A DNA stretch of 64,000 nucleotides, from positions 220,478,624-220,542,623 of the forward strand of contig NC_053389.1 in NCBI RefSeq assembly GCF_905171765.1. The letters are read 5' to 3'. The stretch's first letter is position 1; every line of letters starts with the position of its first letter. Under the pieces are notes generated by a model. It ran no database searches, was not told the DNA's origin, and worked only from the letters and a program-made list of their open reading frames with translations. The position numbers were made by a program, and so were the translations under genes. Positions 21,873-32,258 of this stretch are shown piece by piece. The stretch is from Bufo bufo. Lineage: Eukaryota > Chordata > Amphibia > Anura > Bufonidae.

Positions 21873-22630
21873 CAGGCATAGTCATCTGTATTGCCATCCT
21901 CAGGAGAGGATGTGTCTGGGATTCAAACCCACGACCTTCTGTATCACTTACCCACACAGCCACAAGAGCTGCATTGCCACTGACTGAAAAAATATGAGAC
22001 TTCTACTGTTATAGCTGGCTAAGTGTACATCTATACACATGACAGTTGCCCCAGCACACCCAGCCTGCTACATCTATACACATGACAGCTGCCCCTGCAC
22101 ACTCAGCTCTGCTATATCTATATATCGCTAAGTATTGCTCTACAGTAGATAGATATAAAGAGATATAGAAGAGCTGAGTGTGCTGGGGCAGCTGTCATGT
22201 GTATAAATGTAGCAGAGCTGGGTGTGCTTGGGCAGCTGTCATGTGTATAGATGTAGCAGGGCTGGGTTTTCTGGGGCAGCTGTCATGTGTATAGATATAG
22301 TAGAGCTGAGTGTGCTGGTGCAGCTGTCATGTGTATTTGATGTAGCAGAGCTGGGTGTGCTGGGGCAGCTATCATATATAGATATATAGCAGAGCTGAGT
22401 GTGCTGGGACAGCTGTCATATAGAGATATAGCAGTGCTGGGTGTCCTGGGGCAGCTGTCATGTGTATAGATGTACACTTAGCCAGCTATAACAGTAGAAG
22501 TCTCATATTTTTTCAGTCAGTGGCAATGCAGCTCTTGTGGCTGTGTGGGTAAGTGATACAGAAGGCCGTGGGTTTGAATCCCAGACACATCCTCTCCTGA
22601 GGATGGCAATACAGATGACTATGCCTGGGA
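21873..22630. repeat. Foldback with tRNA-like arms and a 43-bp minisatellite core
   Basis: Arms of about 180 bp (21873-22050 and 22451-22630) are near-perfect inverted copies. Each arm has an RNA polymerase III-like pair: an A-box-like TGGCTGTGTGGG (22538-22549; inverted at 21951-21962) and a B-box-like GGTTTGAATCC (22571-22581; inverted at 21919-21929), each one base off consensus. Between the arms, about 22050-22450, are units of about 43 bp (gctgggtgtgctggggcagc core), themselves switching orientation near 22120-22150. This looks like a SINE or tRNA-like sequence captured and inverted inside the transposon. Confidence 0.8.
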
Positions 22631-22754
22631 TTCGTAAATGAGAAGTGTGCAAGTTGTGACACAGGCAGGGCGCTTCCGGCCCTGCTGGTGTCACCCCATC
22701 ACTGGTGTCACCCGGTGCGGCCCGCACCCTCCTTGCAATGCCACTGGTGCTGTG

Positions 22755-23192
22755 TGTCTGTTGAATAAGGTGTAATTTCTGCTAGATAGAAGGGTCCTTC
22801 ACCAAATGGCTGAGTGCTTTGAAGCCTACATTCTATCCCAGCAGGGTGGAGTCGGGCAGGCTGGGACTCTGCCAGCTACAGGAGATGCAGATGGACAGTT
22901 CCCTCATGTTCCTGTCATATCTAACACCCCTGGCTGCCAGGTACTAGCTTCAAAGAAGCATCTGCTCCCCCCTGATAAACCAGATACTGGAGGAAGGGGG
23001 CTAATTTTGGAAAGAAATTTGAAAACTTTAAAACAAAAAGAGATTTCAATTTTCAATGCCCTCCACTCCCCTCTGTTCGGATGAAGGCACGCCGAAACGC
23101 GCGTTGGGGTAGCGTCATCCTGGGTGTTATAGCACACGGTATCTTTCGGTGAGTCTGTCTCTTTTTTACCTACACAGCATTTGACTCTGGAC
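22755..23192. other. Spacer between hAT elements 1 and 2
   Basis: About 430 bp of probable host or older repeat sequence. It contains gccgaaacgcgcgttgg near 23090, a phrase I associate with amphibian interspersed repeats, but I cannot assign it. An open frame at 22806-23084 shows no domain. The last eight bases (ctctggac) are the target duplication of the next element. Confidence 0.5.
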
Positions 23193-23479
23193 TAGAGTTG
23201 AGCGAACACCTGGATGTTCGGGTTCGAGAAGTTCGGCCGAACTTCCCGGAAATGTTCGGGTTTGGGATCCGAACCCGACCCGAACTTCGTCCCGAACCCC
23301 ATTGAAGTCAATGGGGACCCGAACTTTTCGGCACTAAAAAGGCTGTAAAACAGCCCAGGAAAGAGCTAGAGGGCTGCAAAAGGCAGCAACATGTAGGTAA
23401 ATCCCCTGCAAACAAATGTGGATAGGGAAATTAATTAAAATAAAAATAAAATAAATAAAAATTAACCAATATCAATTGG

Positions 23480-24290
23480 AGAGAAGTCCCATAGCAGAGA
23501 ATCTGGCTTCACGTCAGCAGAGAATCAGTCTGCATGTCCTAGCAGAGAATCATGCTTTACGTCACTCACCACTGGAACAGTCCATTGTCATATATTTAGG
23601 CCCCGGCACCCAGGCAGAGGAGAGAGGTCCCGTAACAGAGAATCTGGCTTCATGTCAGCAGAGAATCAGTCTGCATGTCCTAGCAGAGAATCATGCTTTA
23701 CGTCACTCACCACTGGAACAGTCCATTGTCAGATATTTAGGCCCAGGCACCCAGGCAGAGGAGAGAGGTCCCGTAACAGAGAATCTGGCTTCATGTCAGC
23801 AGAGAATCAGTCTGCATGTCCTAGCACAGAATCATGCTTTAAGTCACCCACCACTGGAACAGTCCATTGTCAGATATTTAGGCCCAGGCACCCAGGCAGA
23901 GGAGAGAGGTCCCGTAACAGAGAATCTGGCTTCATGTCAGCAGAGAATCAGTCTGCATGTCCTAGCAGAGAATCATGCTTTACGTCACCCAACACTGGAA
24001 CAGTCCATTGTCACATATTTAGGCCCAGGCACCCAGGCAGAGGAGAGGGGTCCCGTAACAGAGAATCTGGCTTCATGTCAGCAGAGAATCAGTCTACATG
24101 TCCTAGCAGAGAATCATGCTTTACGTCACCCAACACTGGAACAGTCCATTGTCAGATATTTAGGCCCAGGCACCCAGGCAGAGGAGAGAGGTCCCGTAAC
24201 AGAGAATCTGGCTTCACGTCACCCACCACTGGAACAGGCCAATGTCACATATTTAGGCCCAGGCAGAGGAGAGAGGTCCCATAACAGAGA
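23480..24290. repeat. 141-bp tandem array in hAT element 2
   Basis: Six units start near 23484, 23622, 23763, 23904, 24045 and 24186. The unit holds aacagagaatctggcttc, gcagagaatcagtctgc, a 'ccactggaacag' block and a 'tatttaggcccaggcaccc' block. The last unit is truncated internally. Because 141 is divisible by three, long open frames with a 47-residue period run through the array in two frames; I treat these as by-products. Confidence 0.9.
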
Positions 24291-24353
24291 TTCAGGCTTC
24301 ATGTCAGCAGAGAATCAGTCTTCATGTCATAGCAGAGAATCAGGCTTCACGTC

Positions 24354-24893
24354 TAGAGTTGAGCGAACACCTGGATGTTCGGGATCGAGAAGTTCGGCCG
24401 AACTTCCCGGAAATGTTCGGGTTCCGAACTTCGTCCCGAACCCGAACCCCATTGAAGTCAATGGGGACCCGAACTTTTCGGCACTAAAAAGGCTGTAAAA
24501 CAGCCCAGGAAAGAGCTAGAGGGCTGCAAAAGGCAGCAACATGTAGGTAAATCCCCTGCAAACAAATGTGGAAAGGGAAATGAATTAAATAAAAAAAAAA
24601 TAAAAAAAAAAATTAACCAATATCAATTGGACAGAGGTCCCATAGCAGAGAATCTGGCTTCATGTCAGCAGAGAATCAGGCTTCACGTCACCCACCACTG
24701 GAACAGGGCACTGTCACATATTTAGGCCCAGGCACCCAGGCAGAGGAGAGAGGTCCCATAACAGAGAATCTGGCTTCATGTCAGCAAAGAATCAGTCTTC
24801 ATGTCATAGCAGAGAATCAGGCTTCACGTCACCCACCACTGGAACAGGCCACTGTCACATATTTAGGCCCCGGCACCCAGACAGAGGAGAGGT
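24354..24893. repeat. Second copy of the hAT element 2 terminal region
   Basis: From 24357 the sequence restarts with agagttgagcgaacacctgg, then the same 'gaagttcggccgaac' and 'ggcactaaaaaggctgtaaa' blocks found at 23194-23470. It then runs through two shortened array units. The left end of the element is therefore duplicated in tandem, with two inverted-repeat-like starts about 1.16 kb apart. Confidence 0.85.
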
Positions 24894-25008
24894 TCATTCA
24901 ACTTTGGGTTGCCCCGCAATATAATGGTAAAATGAAAATAAAAATAGGATTGAATGAGGAAGTGCCCTGGAGTACAATAATATATTGTTAAGGGGAGGTA
25001 GTTAATGT

Positions 25009-28000
25009 CTAATCTGCACAAGGGATGGACAGGTCCTGTGGGATCCATGCCTGGTTCATTTTTATGAACGTCAGCTTGTCCACATTGGCTGTAGACAGGC
25101 GGCTGCGTTTGTCTGTAATGACGCCCCCTGCCGTGCTGAATACACGTTCAGACAAAACGCTGGCCACCGGGCAGGCCAGCACCTCCAAGGCATAAAAGGC
25201 TAGCTCTGGCCACATTGACAATTTGGAGACCCAGAAGTTGAATGGGGCCGAACCATCAGTCAGTACGTGGAGGGGTGTGCACAGGTACTGTTCCACCATG
25301 TTATTTAAATGTTGCCTCCTGCTAACACGTTCCGTATCAGGTGGTGGCGCAGTTAGCTGTGGCGTGGTGACAAAACTTTTCCACATCTCTGCCATGCTAA
25401 CCCTGCCCTCAGAGGAGCTGGCCGTGACACAGCTGCGTTGGCGACCTCTTGCTCCTCCTCTGCCTTCGCCTTGGGCTTCCACTGGTTCCCTGTGACATTC
25501 GGGAATGCTCTCAGTAGCGCGTCTACCAACGTGCGCTTGTACTCGCGCATCTTCCTATCACGCTCCAGTGTAGGAAGTAAGGTGGGCACATTGTCTTTGT
25601 ACCGGGGATCCAGCAGGGTGGCAACCCAGTAGTCCGCACACGTTAAAATGTGGGCAACTCTGCTGTCGTTGCGCAGGCACTGCAGCATGTAGTCGCTCAT
25701 GTGTGCCAGGCTGCCCAGAGGTAAGGACAAGCTGTCATCTGTGGGAGGCGTATCGTCATCGTCCTGTGTTTCCCCCCAGCCACGCACCAGTGATGGGCCC
25801 GAGCTGCGTTGGGTGCCAGCCCGCTGTGAACCTGCTTCATCCTCATCCTCCTCCACCTCCACCTCGTCCTCCAGTAGTGGGCCCTGTCTGGCCACATTTG
25901 TACCTGGCCACTGCTGTTGCAAAAAACCTCCCTCTGAGTCACTTCGAAGAGACTGGCCTGAAAGTGCTAATATGACTCCTCTTCCTCCTGGGCCACCTCC
26001 TCTTCCATCATCGCCCTAAGTGTTTTCTCAAGGTGACATAGAAGTGGTATTGTAACGCTGATAACGCCACTGGCCATGTTGGTGGAGTACTCGAAACAGC
26101 GCAACAGGGCACACAGGTCTCGCATGGAGGCCCAGTCATTGGTGGTGAAGTGGGGCTGATCCGCAGTGCGACTGACCCGTGCGTGCTGCAGCTGAAACTC
26201 CACTATGGCCTGCTGCTGCTCGCACAGTCTGTCCAGCATGTGCAAGGTGGAGTTCCACCTGGTGGGCACGTCGCATATGAGGTGGTGAGCGGGAAGGCCG
26301 AAGTTACGCTGTAGCGCAGACAGGCGAGCAGCGGCAGGGTGTGAACGCCGGAAGCGCGAACAGACGGTCCGCACTTTATGCAGCAGCTCTGACATGTCGG
26401 GGTAGTTGTGAATGAACTTCTGCACCACCAAATTCAGCACATGCGCCAGGCAAGGGATGTGCGTCAAACCGGCTAGTCCCAGAGCTGCAACGAGATTTCG
26501 CCCATTATCGCACACCACCAGGCCAGGCTTGAGGCTCACCGGCAGCAACCACTCATCGGTCTGTTGTTCTATACCCCGCCACAACTCCTGTGCGGTGTGG
26601 GGCCTGTCCCCCAAACATATGAGTTTCAGAACGGCCTGCTGACGTTTACCCCGGGCTGTGCTGAAGTTGGTGGTGAAGGTGTGTGGCTGACTGGATGAGC
26701 AGGTGGAAGAAGAGGAGGAGGAAGCTGAGTAGGAGGAGGAGGAGAGAGGAGGCAAAGAATGTTGCCCTGCGATCCTTGGCGGCGGAAGGACGTGCGCCAA
26801 ACAGCTCTCCGCCTGGGGCCCAGCCACCACTACATTTACCCAGTGTGCAGTTAGGGAGATATTGCGTCCCTGGCCGTGCTTACTGGTCCACGTATCTGTG
26901 GTTAGGTGGACCTTGCCACAGATGGCGTTGCGCAGTGCACACTTGATTTTATCGGATACTTGGTTGTGCAGGGAAGGCACGGCTCTCTTGGAAAAGTAGT
27001 GCCGGCTGGGAACAACATACTGTGGGACAGCAAGCGACATGAGCTGTTTGAAGGTGTGTGTGTCCACCAGCCTAAATGACAGCATTTCATAGGCCAGTAG
27101 TTTAGAAATGCTGGCATTCAGGGCCAGGGATCGAGGGTGGCTAGGTGGGAATTTACGCTTTCTCTCAAATGTTTGTGAGATGGAGAGCTGAACGCTGCCG
27201 TGTGACATGGTTGAGATGCTTGGTGACGCAGGTGGTGGTGTTGGTGGTACATCCCATGTTTGCTGGGCGGCAAGTGCCAACGTTCCTCCAGAGGCGGAGG
27301 AAGAGGCCGAGGCGGCAGCAGAAGAGGCCGAGGCGGCAGCAGCAGAAGAGGTAGCCGGGGGAGCCTGAGTGACTTCCTTGTTTTTAAGGTGTTTACTCCA
27401 CTGCAGTTCATGCTTTGCATGCAGGTGCCTGGTCATGCAGGTTGTGCTAAGGTTCAGAACGTTAATGCCTCGCTTCAGGCTCTGATGGCACAGCGTGCAA
27501 ACCATTTGGGTCTTGTCGTCAGCACATTGTTTGAAGAAGTGCCATGCCAGGGAACTCCTTGAAGCTGCCTTTGGGGTGCTCGGTCCCAGATGGCGGCGGT
27601 CAGTAGCAGGCATTTGCCCACTGCTCCCTCTTTTGCTACGCTGTTGGCTCGGTCTCACCACTGCTTCTTCCTCTGAACTGTGAAAGTCAGTGGCACGACC
27701 TTCATTCCATGTGGGGTCTAGGACCTCATCGTCCCCTGCATCGTCTTCCACCCAGTCTTGATCCCTGACCTCCTGTTCAGTCTGCACACTGCAGAAAGAC
27801 GCAGCAGTTGGCACCTGTGTTTCGTCATCATCAGAGACATGCTGAGGTGGTATTCCCATGTCCTCATCATCAGGAAACATAAGTGGTTGTGCGTTAGTGC
27901 ATTCTATCTCTTCCACCCCTGGGGAAGGGCTAGGTGGATGCCCTTGGGAAACCCTGGCAGCAGAGTCTTCAAACAGCATAAGAGACTGCTGCATAACTTG

Positions 28001-28366
28001 AGGCTCAGACAGTTTCCCTGATATGCATGGGGGTGATGTGACAGACTGATGGGCTTGGTTTTCATGCGCCATCTGTGCGCTTTCTGCAGAAGACTGGGTG
28101 GGAGATAATGTGAACGTGCTGGATGCACTGTCGGCCACCCAATTGACTAATGCCTGTACCTACTCAGGCCTTACCATCCTTAGAACGGCATTGGGCCCCA
28201 CCAAATATGGCTGTAAATTCTGGCGGCTACTGGGACCTGAGGTAGTTGGTACACTAGGACGTGTGGCTGTGGCAGAACGGCCACGTCCTCTCCCAGCACC
28301 AGAGGGTCCACTAACACCACCATGACCATGTCCACGTCCGCGTCCCTTACTAGATGTTTTCCTCAT
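25009..28366 (-). pseudogene. hAT transposase with BED zinc finger, broken
   Basis: Catalyses excision and insertion of hAT elements. The frame from 28366 opens with a Gly/Arg-rich start, meets one stop near 28160-28162 and continues open to 25967. It holds an acidic N-terminal region and a BED-type finger (CTLCHQSLKRG then TRHLHAKH). RNase H-like core signatures follow: TTDTWTS with the first Asp, VVCDNGRNL with the second, CLAHVLNLVVQKF and TRWNST. The core continues in a second frame (about 25960-25430, LLDPRYKDN). The C-terminal dimerisation part is in a third frame (about 25430-25009, SERVFSTAG and NVDKLTFIKMN). So there is one nonsense change and two frame changes. Ser-, Ala- and Glu-rich low-complexity stretches lie between motifs. 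An active copy would be about 1100 residues. Confidence 0.9.
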
Positions 28367-29367
28367 TGTTACCGTTCACCACAATAAGAAAAATATTATT
28401 CGGGCCAATGTATTGAATTAAAATTCAGGCCTTTTTTTTTTTACAGACACCTAACACTATCTGGCTATCTATTTAGGTACCGTATTACACTAATACAGGC
28501 ACACCAGTAATGACAGATTTAGCTGAATATAAATGTGAGGCCTATTTTTTAGGCGCTGGGTGACAGGTATACGTTTAATCACAGAATTAGACTTGGATCT
28601 GCACTGTAGCGTGTGTGTTAAGTTTTTCAGAATGACCCTATCAGCACCTTGAATCTAGATTTAAAGTAGGCCTGATACAGCAGAAACCACTAATTTTGAG
28701 AATTGCAAATTCGGGAATTGTTTTTCAACCCAGAACAAAAACTGTGCTTTGACGGTCACTAAAAATAACTTGACCAGCTAAAACAGTACAGATTTGGATG
28801 AATATAAATGTCAGGCCTATTTTTTAGGCGCTGGGTGACAGTCTCAACTTGCCCCGGATGTAGTATATGGCCAAAAAATAACCACACTATTGATGGTTAA
28901 ATGCACTTGGTGGTAGCTTCTGCTGGCGCACCACAAGCCACGAAATGGCCGCCGATCACCCCAGAAAAAAGTGACTGAAAAATGCTCTGGGCAGCCTAAA
29001 AACACTGAGCAATTGAATAGCAGCAGTTCAATGATCCACAGCTGTAGATCGATCACTGAATGAAGTCTTTTGGAGGAGTTAATCTGCCTAATCTCGCCCT
29101 AACGTCGCAGCTGCAACCTCTCCCTACGCTTGTATCAGCAGAGTGACGTGCAGCGCTACGTGACCCAAGCTTATATAGAGGCTGGGTCACATGCTGCACT
29201 GGCCAATCACAGCCATGCCAATAGTAGGCATGGCTGTGATGGCCTCTTGGGGCAAGTAGTATGATGCTTGTTGATTGGCTGCTTTGCAGCCTTTCAAAAA
29301 GCGCCAAGAAAGCGCCGAACACCGAACCCGGTTTTTTCACGAAACAGTTCGGGTTCGCTCATCCCTA
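28367..29367 (-). other. hAT element 2 upstream region (right end)
   Basis: About 1 kb of non-coding sequence lies between the transposase start and the right terminus. It contains two copies of a block around ataaatgtgaggcctatttt (about 28530 and 28803) and ends in the inverted repeat at 29367. It would hold the transposase promoter; no core promoter element is confidently seen. Confidence 0.6.
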
Positions 29368-29509
29368 CTCTGGACACTTCATATTTAGTTTCTACTGCGG
29401 GTTGCTTCTCATGTCATTTATGTTGCACTTGCAATGCAAATCCTGCTGTAGTCTCCTTTTTTGCCGGTGTTGGTTTACTTTTGACTGCTGACTCACCAAA
29501 TATTCAGGT

Positions 29510-31206
29510 TGTAAGAAACAGTCATGTAATGTCTCTAAGTTTCATTATCCTAGTAAACTGTGTTAAGATTTAATGTAAAATGCCTGCAGTATTTGTTTGG
29601 TCAGTAGATGGCAGCATAGGACCAATTTGCATTGGAGTTTACCATAGAGAAAGTGTATTAGTGACACTGGTTCTTTAAAGGGTTTCTGTCACCCCACAAA
29701 ACTCTTTTTTTTTTTTTTGGATAGTTAGATTCCTTATAGGGCGATATAGGAGAATATAATAGTCTTACTTACTTTCATGCGGCCGATTCTTTATAAAACG
29801 AAGTTTTATAATATGTAAATGAGGGCTCTACCAGCAAGTAGGGCGTCTACTTGCTGGTAGCCGCAGCAGCAATCCGCCCCCTCGCCGTGTTGATTGACAG
29901 GGCCAGCCGTGATCTCCTCCTCCGGCCGGCCCTGTCAGTATTTCAAAAATCGCGCGCCTCTGGTCATTCGGCGCAGGCGCTCTGAGATGAGGAGGCTCGT
30001 CTCCTCAGCACTCCCTCAGTGCGCCTGCGCCGATGACGTCTTCTCTTTCGGTGATGTCATCGGCGCAGGCGCACTGAGGAGACGAGCCTCCTCATCTCAG
30101 AGCGCCTGCGCCGAATGACCAGAGGCGCGCGATTTTTGAATTACTGACAGGGCCGGCCGGAGGAGGAGATCCCGGCTGGCCCTGTCAATCAACACGGCGA
30201 GGGGGCGGATTGCTGCTGCGGCTACCAGCAAGTAGACGCCCTACTTGCTGGTAGAGCCCTCATTTACATATTATAAAACTTTGTTTTATAAAGAATCGGC
30301 CGCATGAAAGTAAGTAAGACTATTATATTCTCCTATATCGCCCTATAAGGAATCTAACTATCCAAAAAAAAAAAAAAGAGTTTTGTGGGGTGACAGAAAC
30401 CCTTTAAGGCAGCAGCTAAGTGTTGAAGTGACACGCCCCTTATGATGTCACCCTGCCTCAGTGTGAGCAGAAAGAAGGAGGAAAAGAGGACTTGAACTGC
30501 AGCTGCCATATTGGCAAGATAGAAAACAAGTTCTGTGTTGTGTAAGACGTGTGTGGAGATACTTAAGGACTTCCCTGTACAGCCAAGCTGTGTGAACTTC
30601 GGTCTAGAGACGGATGGAGTACAAAGAAACCGTGCATTTAGTGAAGCCAAGTTAAAAGGACTGTGTGCAGCAACTAACCTGTGGAGCCGACATTGGGCTG
30701 TGTGGATTGCCCCAAACAGTAAAGAGACTCACAGTGCTGTCGAGTTACCCGACAGTAACTGTAATAATCCTGGATTATATTCAACTGTTTTTCCGGCCTG
30801 CTGAGGAGGACTTCTTTGTTGCTGAACCTGCTCTAGTTAAAGGAAAAGGACGACATCGGGCCCCACCGTGCACTTCCACAAACTGTAAGCGGTCCACTTG
30901 GACCACTGGGATAAGGAGGGTGTGCACCCGCTTGAAAGTTAGGGTCAGTTAGGGATAGTTTCTGGGACTATTCTTTCTTAGTGTCCGCATTGCAAATACG
31001 GACACAGCCAAGGTGAAAATTGTTGCAGTGTTTACCTTGTATTGTTTATACTGTTTTGAATATTTTACTTGTCTTTACCTTTGTGACTGCATTGTTAACC
31101 TGCTTTTATTCATTTATAGTAAATGCTATTTTATTAATCTTGACTTCTGCGTACGCACTCTTTTCTGGTTGCGGAGTCAAACCACCTGCCTTGCTCTCGG
31201 TTCACA
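29510..31206 (+). repeat. Gypsy 1 5' LTR (contains a TTAA MITE)
   Basis: TG...CA ends. The LTR is interrupted at TTAA 29675-29678 by a 725-bp foldback. At ccaagttaaaaggactg (about 30645) it is uninterrupted, which confirms the Harbinger-like insertion in the other LTR. Confidence 0.93.
29679..30403. mobile_element. 725-bp foldback MITE with TTAA duplication
   Basis: The element is flanked by TTAA (29675-29678, 30404-30407) with terminal repeat AGGGTTTCTGTCACCCC. The two halves are near-perfect reverse complements, meeting at about 30035-30050 around cttctctttcgg. The left arm has a roughly 11-bp extra segment near 30010. There is no coding capacity. TTAA duplication suits piggyBac- or Kolobok-type mobilisation; which one cannot be decided here. 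Confidence 0.93.
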
Positions 31207-31209
31207 AAT

Positions 31210-31227
31210 TGGCGTAGTCGGCAGGAT
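31210..31227 (+). promoter_or_regulatory. Gypsy 1 primer binding site, tRNA-Ser type
   Basis: TGGCGTAGTCGGCAGGAT follows the 5' LTR by three bases. From memory it complements the 3' end of vertebrate tRNA-Ser (AGA) including CCA. It would prime minus-strand synthesis. Confidence 0.75.
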
Positions 31228-31239
31228 CTGCCTACCAGA

Positions 31240-32257
31240 ATGGACAGCGACGCACCCGTTAGGAGGGATGGTGCTGGAGGAAGAATGCCAGCAGGGGCTG
31301 TAATGAGTCAGTTAGCAAAGTTTGATGGCAATAATATGTCTGTGAGTGTGTGGGCAGAGCAGATACGAATGGTACAGTGCATGTACTAGACCGCACCAGA
31401 AGTACTAGTAGAGCTAGCCATATTGACGTTACAAGGAGATGCTAAGACTACAGTGATATTGCGGCCATTTGAACAAAGACAGACATTTGAGCAAGTTGTC
31501 CAGATTCTAGAAACTATTTATGGAGAAACCGCATTGCTGGGGTCCCTGCAGGCACGGTTCTTCCAGAGGGTACAAAAGGAGAATGAAAGTCTCCCTCAGT
31601 ATGCAAATGCCCTACAAGAACTGCTCCGAGATATTCAAGGGAAGGAAAGAGGGGGCTCGCCAGCCTTCTGTAACCCTGATCGGACACTCAGTGACCAGTT
31701 TATTCTGGGGATCCGTGATGGCAGTTTGACTGTTGCTATGCAGGACTTTATACGACGGGAGACTGATGCTAAATTTCATCACGTACAGGTAGAGGCCATC
31801 TCACGTGCCAATAGTATGGTTCAGAAGCCTCAGACCGCAGTTGGAGTTACATTGTCGCAGGGGGCTAGCTCTGGCCCAGAAACAGTGGAAAAAGGGACAG
31901 TTAAAGAGATACTTACAGTAATGCAGAAGTTGCAAGAGCAAATGGAACACCTACAAACCAGTTGTAATGAGAATTCTATGAGAATTGCAGGCCTCCAGAC
32001 AACTAGAGACGAAGGGGTGGGCCGTTCACACCAAGAGGTCAGAATCACCCACAACCCCGATGGAGGGATGAGGATAGGACCTACCGAAGGGGTCCCAATA
32101 ATGTAGTACAACTCTCAGGAGAGACCGATGGGGCTTACCGAAGGGGCCCAAACCGATGGTCAGAGCGACGGGAAATACGCTGCTGGGAGTGTGGACGCGT
32201 GGGCCACATTGCTGCTAGATGTCCAGAGCAGCGACAAGCTTATGAGAGACCGCCGTT
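31240..32257 (+). pseudogene. Gypsy 1 Gag, one stop and one frameshift
   Basis: The structural protein that packages the element RNA. The start at 31240 (MDSDAPV) lies 13 bases after the primer site. A TAG at 31387-31389 interrupts the frame, which then stays open to 32106: a helical capsid-like region (ETIYGETALLGSLQARFF, LPQYANALQELL) and a possible coiled coil (QKLQEQMEHLQT). After about 32090 the frame shifts, and a CCHC zinc knuckle, CWECGRVGHIAARC, appears just before a stop near 32257. Capsid followed by a single knuckle is the normal Gag order. The damage is light. Confidence 0.88.
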
Positions 32258-32258
32258 A

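Larger units (their letters stand above)
20222..22746. mobile_element. Non-autonomous hAT element 1
   Basis: Ends CAGTGGCGTTGC and GCAATGCCACTG form the inverted repeat. A perfect 8-bp duplication gtgctgtg flanks them (20214-20221 and 22747-22754), the hAT signature. Near both ends the phrase ggtgtcacccggtgcgg occurs. There is no transposase; the 2.5 kb is filled with a GC-rich minisatellite and a large foldback. Confidence 0.92.
23193..29367 (-). mobile_element. hAT element 2, with decayed transposase
   Basis: Inverted ends TAGAGTTGAGCGAAC and GTTCGCTCATCCCTA lie between perfect 8-bp duplications ctctggac (23185-23192 and 29368-29375). The transposase reads on minus (28366 to 25009). The left end holds a 141-bp tandem array and a second copy of the terminal sequence. 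Near the right end, the block tattttttaggcgctggg is repeated (about 28543 and 28817), possibly a subterminal transposase-binding repeat. Confidence 0.95.

Noticed and set aside
22536..22600. Possible genuine tRNA gene
   Set aside because: A- and B-box-like motifs are present, but I could not build an acceptor stem or anticodon arm, and the sequence is part of a transposon foldback.
23476..24498. 340-codon open frame with a 47-residue repeat
   Set aside because: It follows from a 141-bp tandem array divisible by three; a second frame over the same array is also open, and no domain is present.
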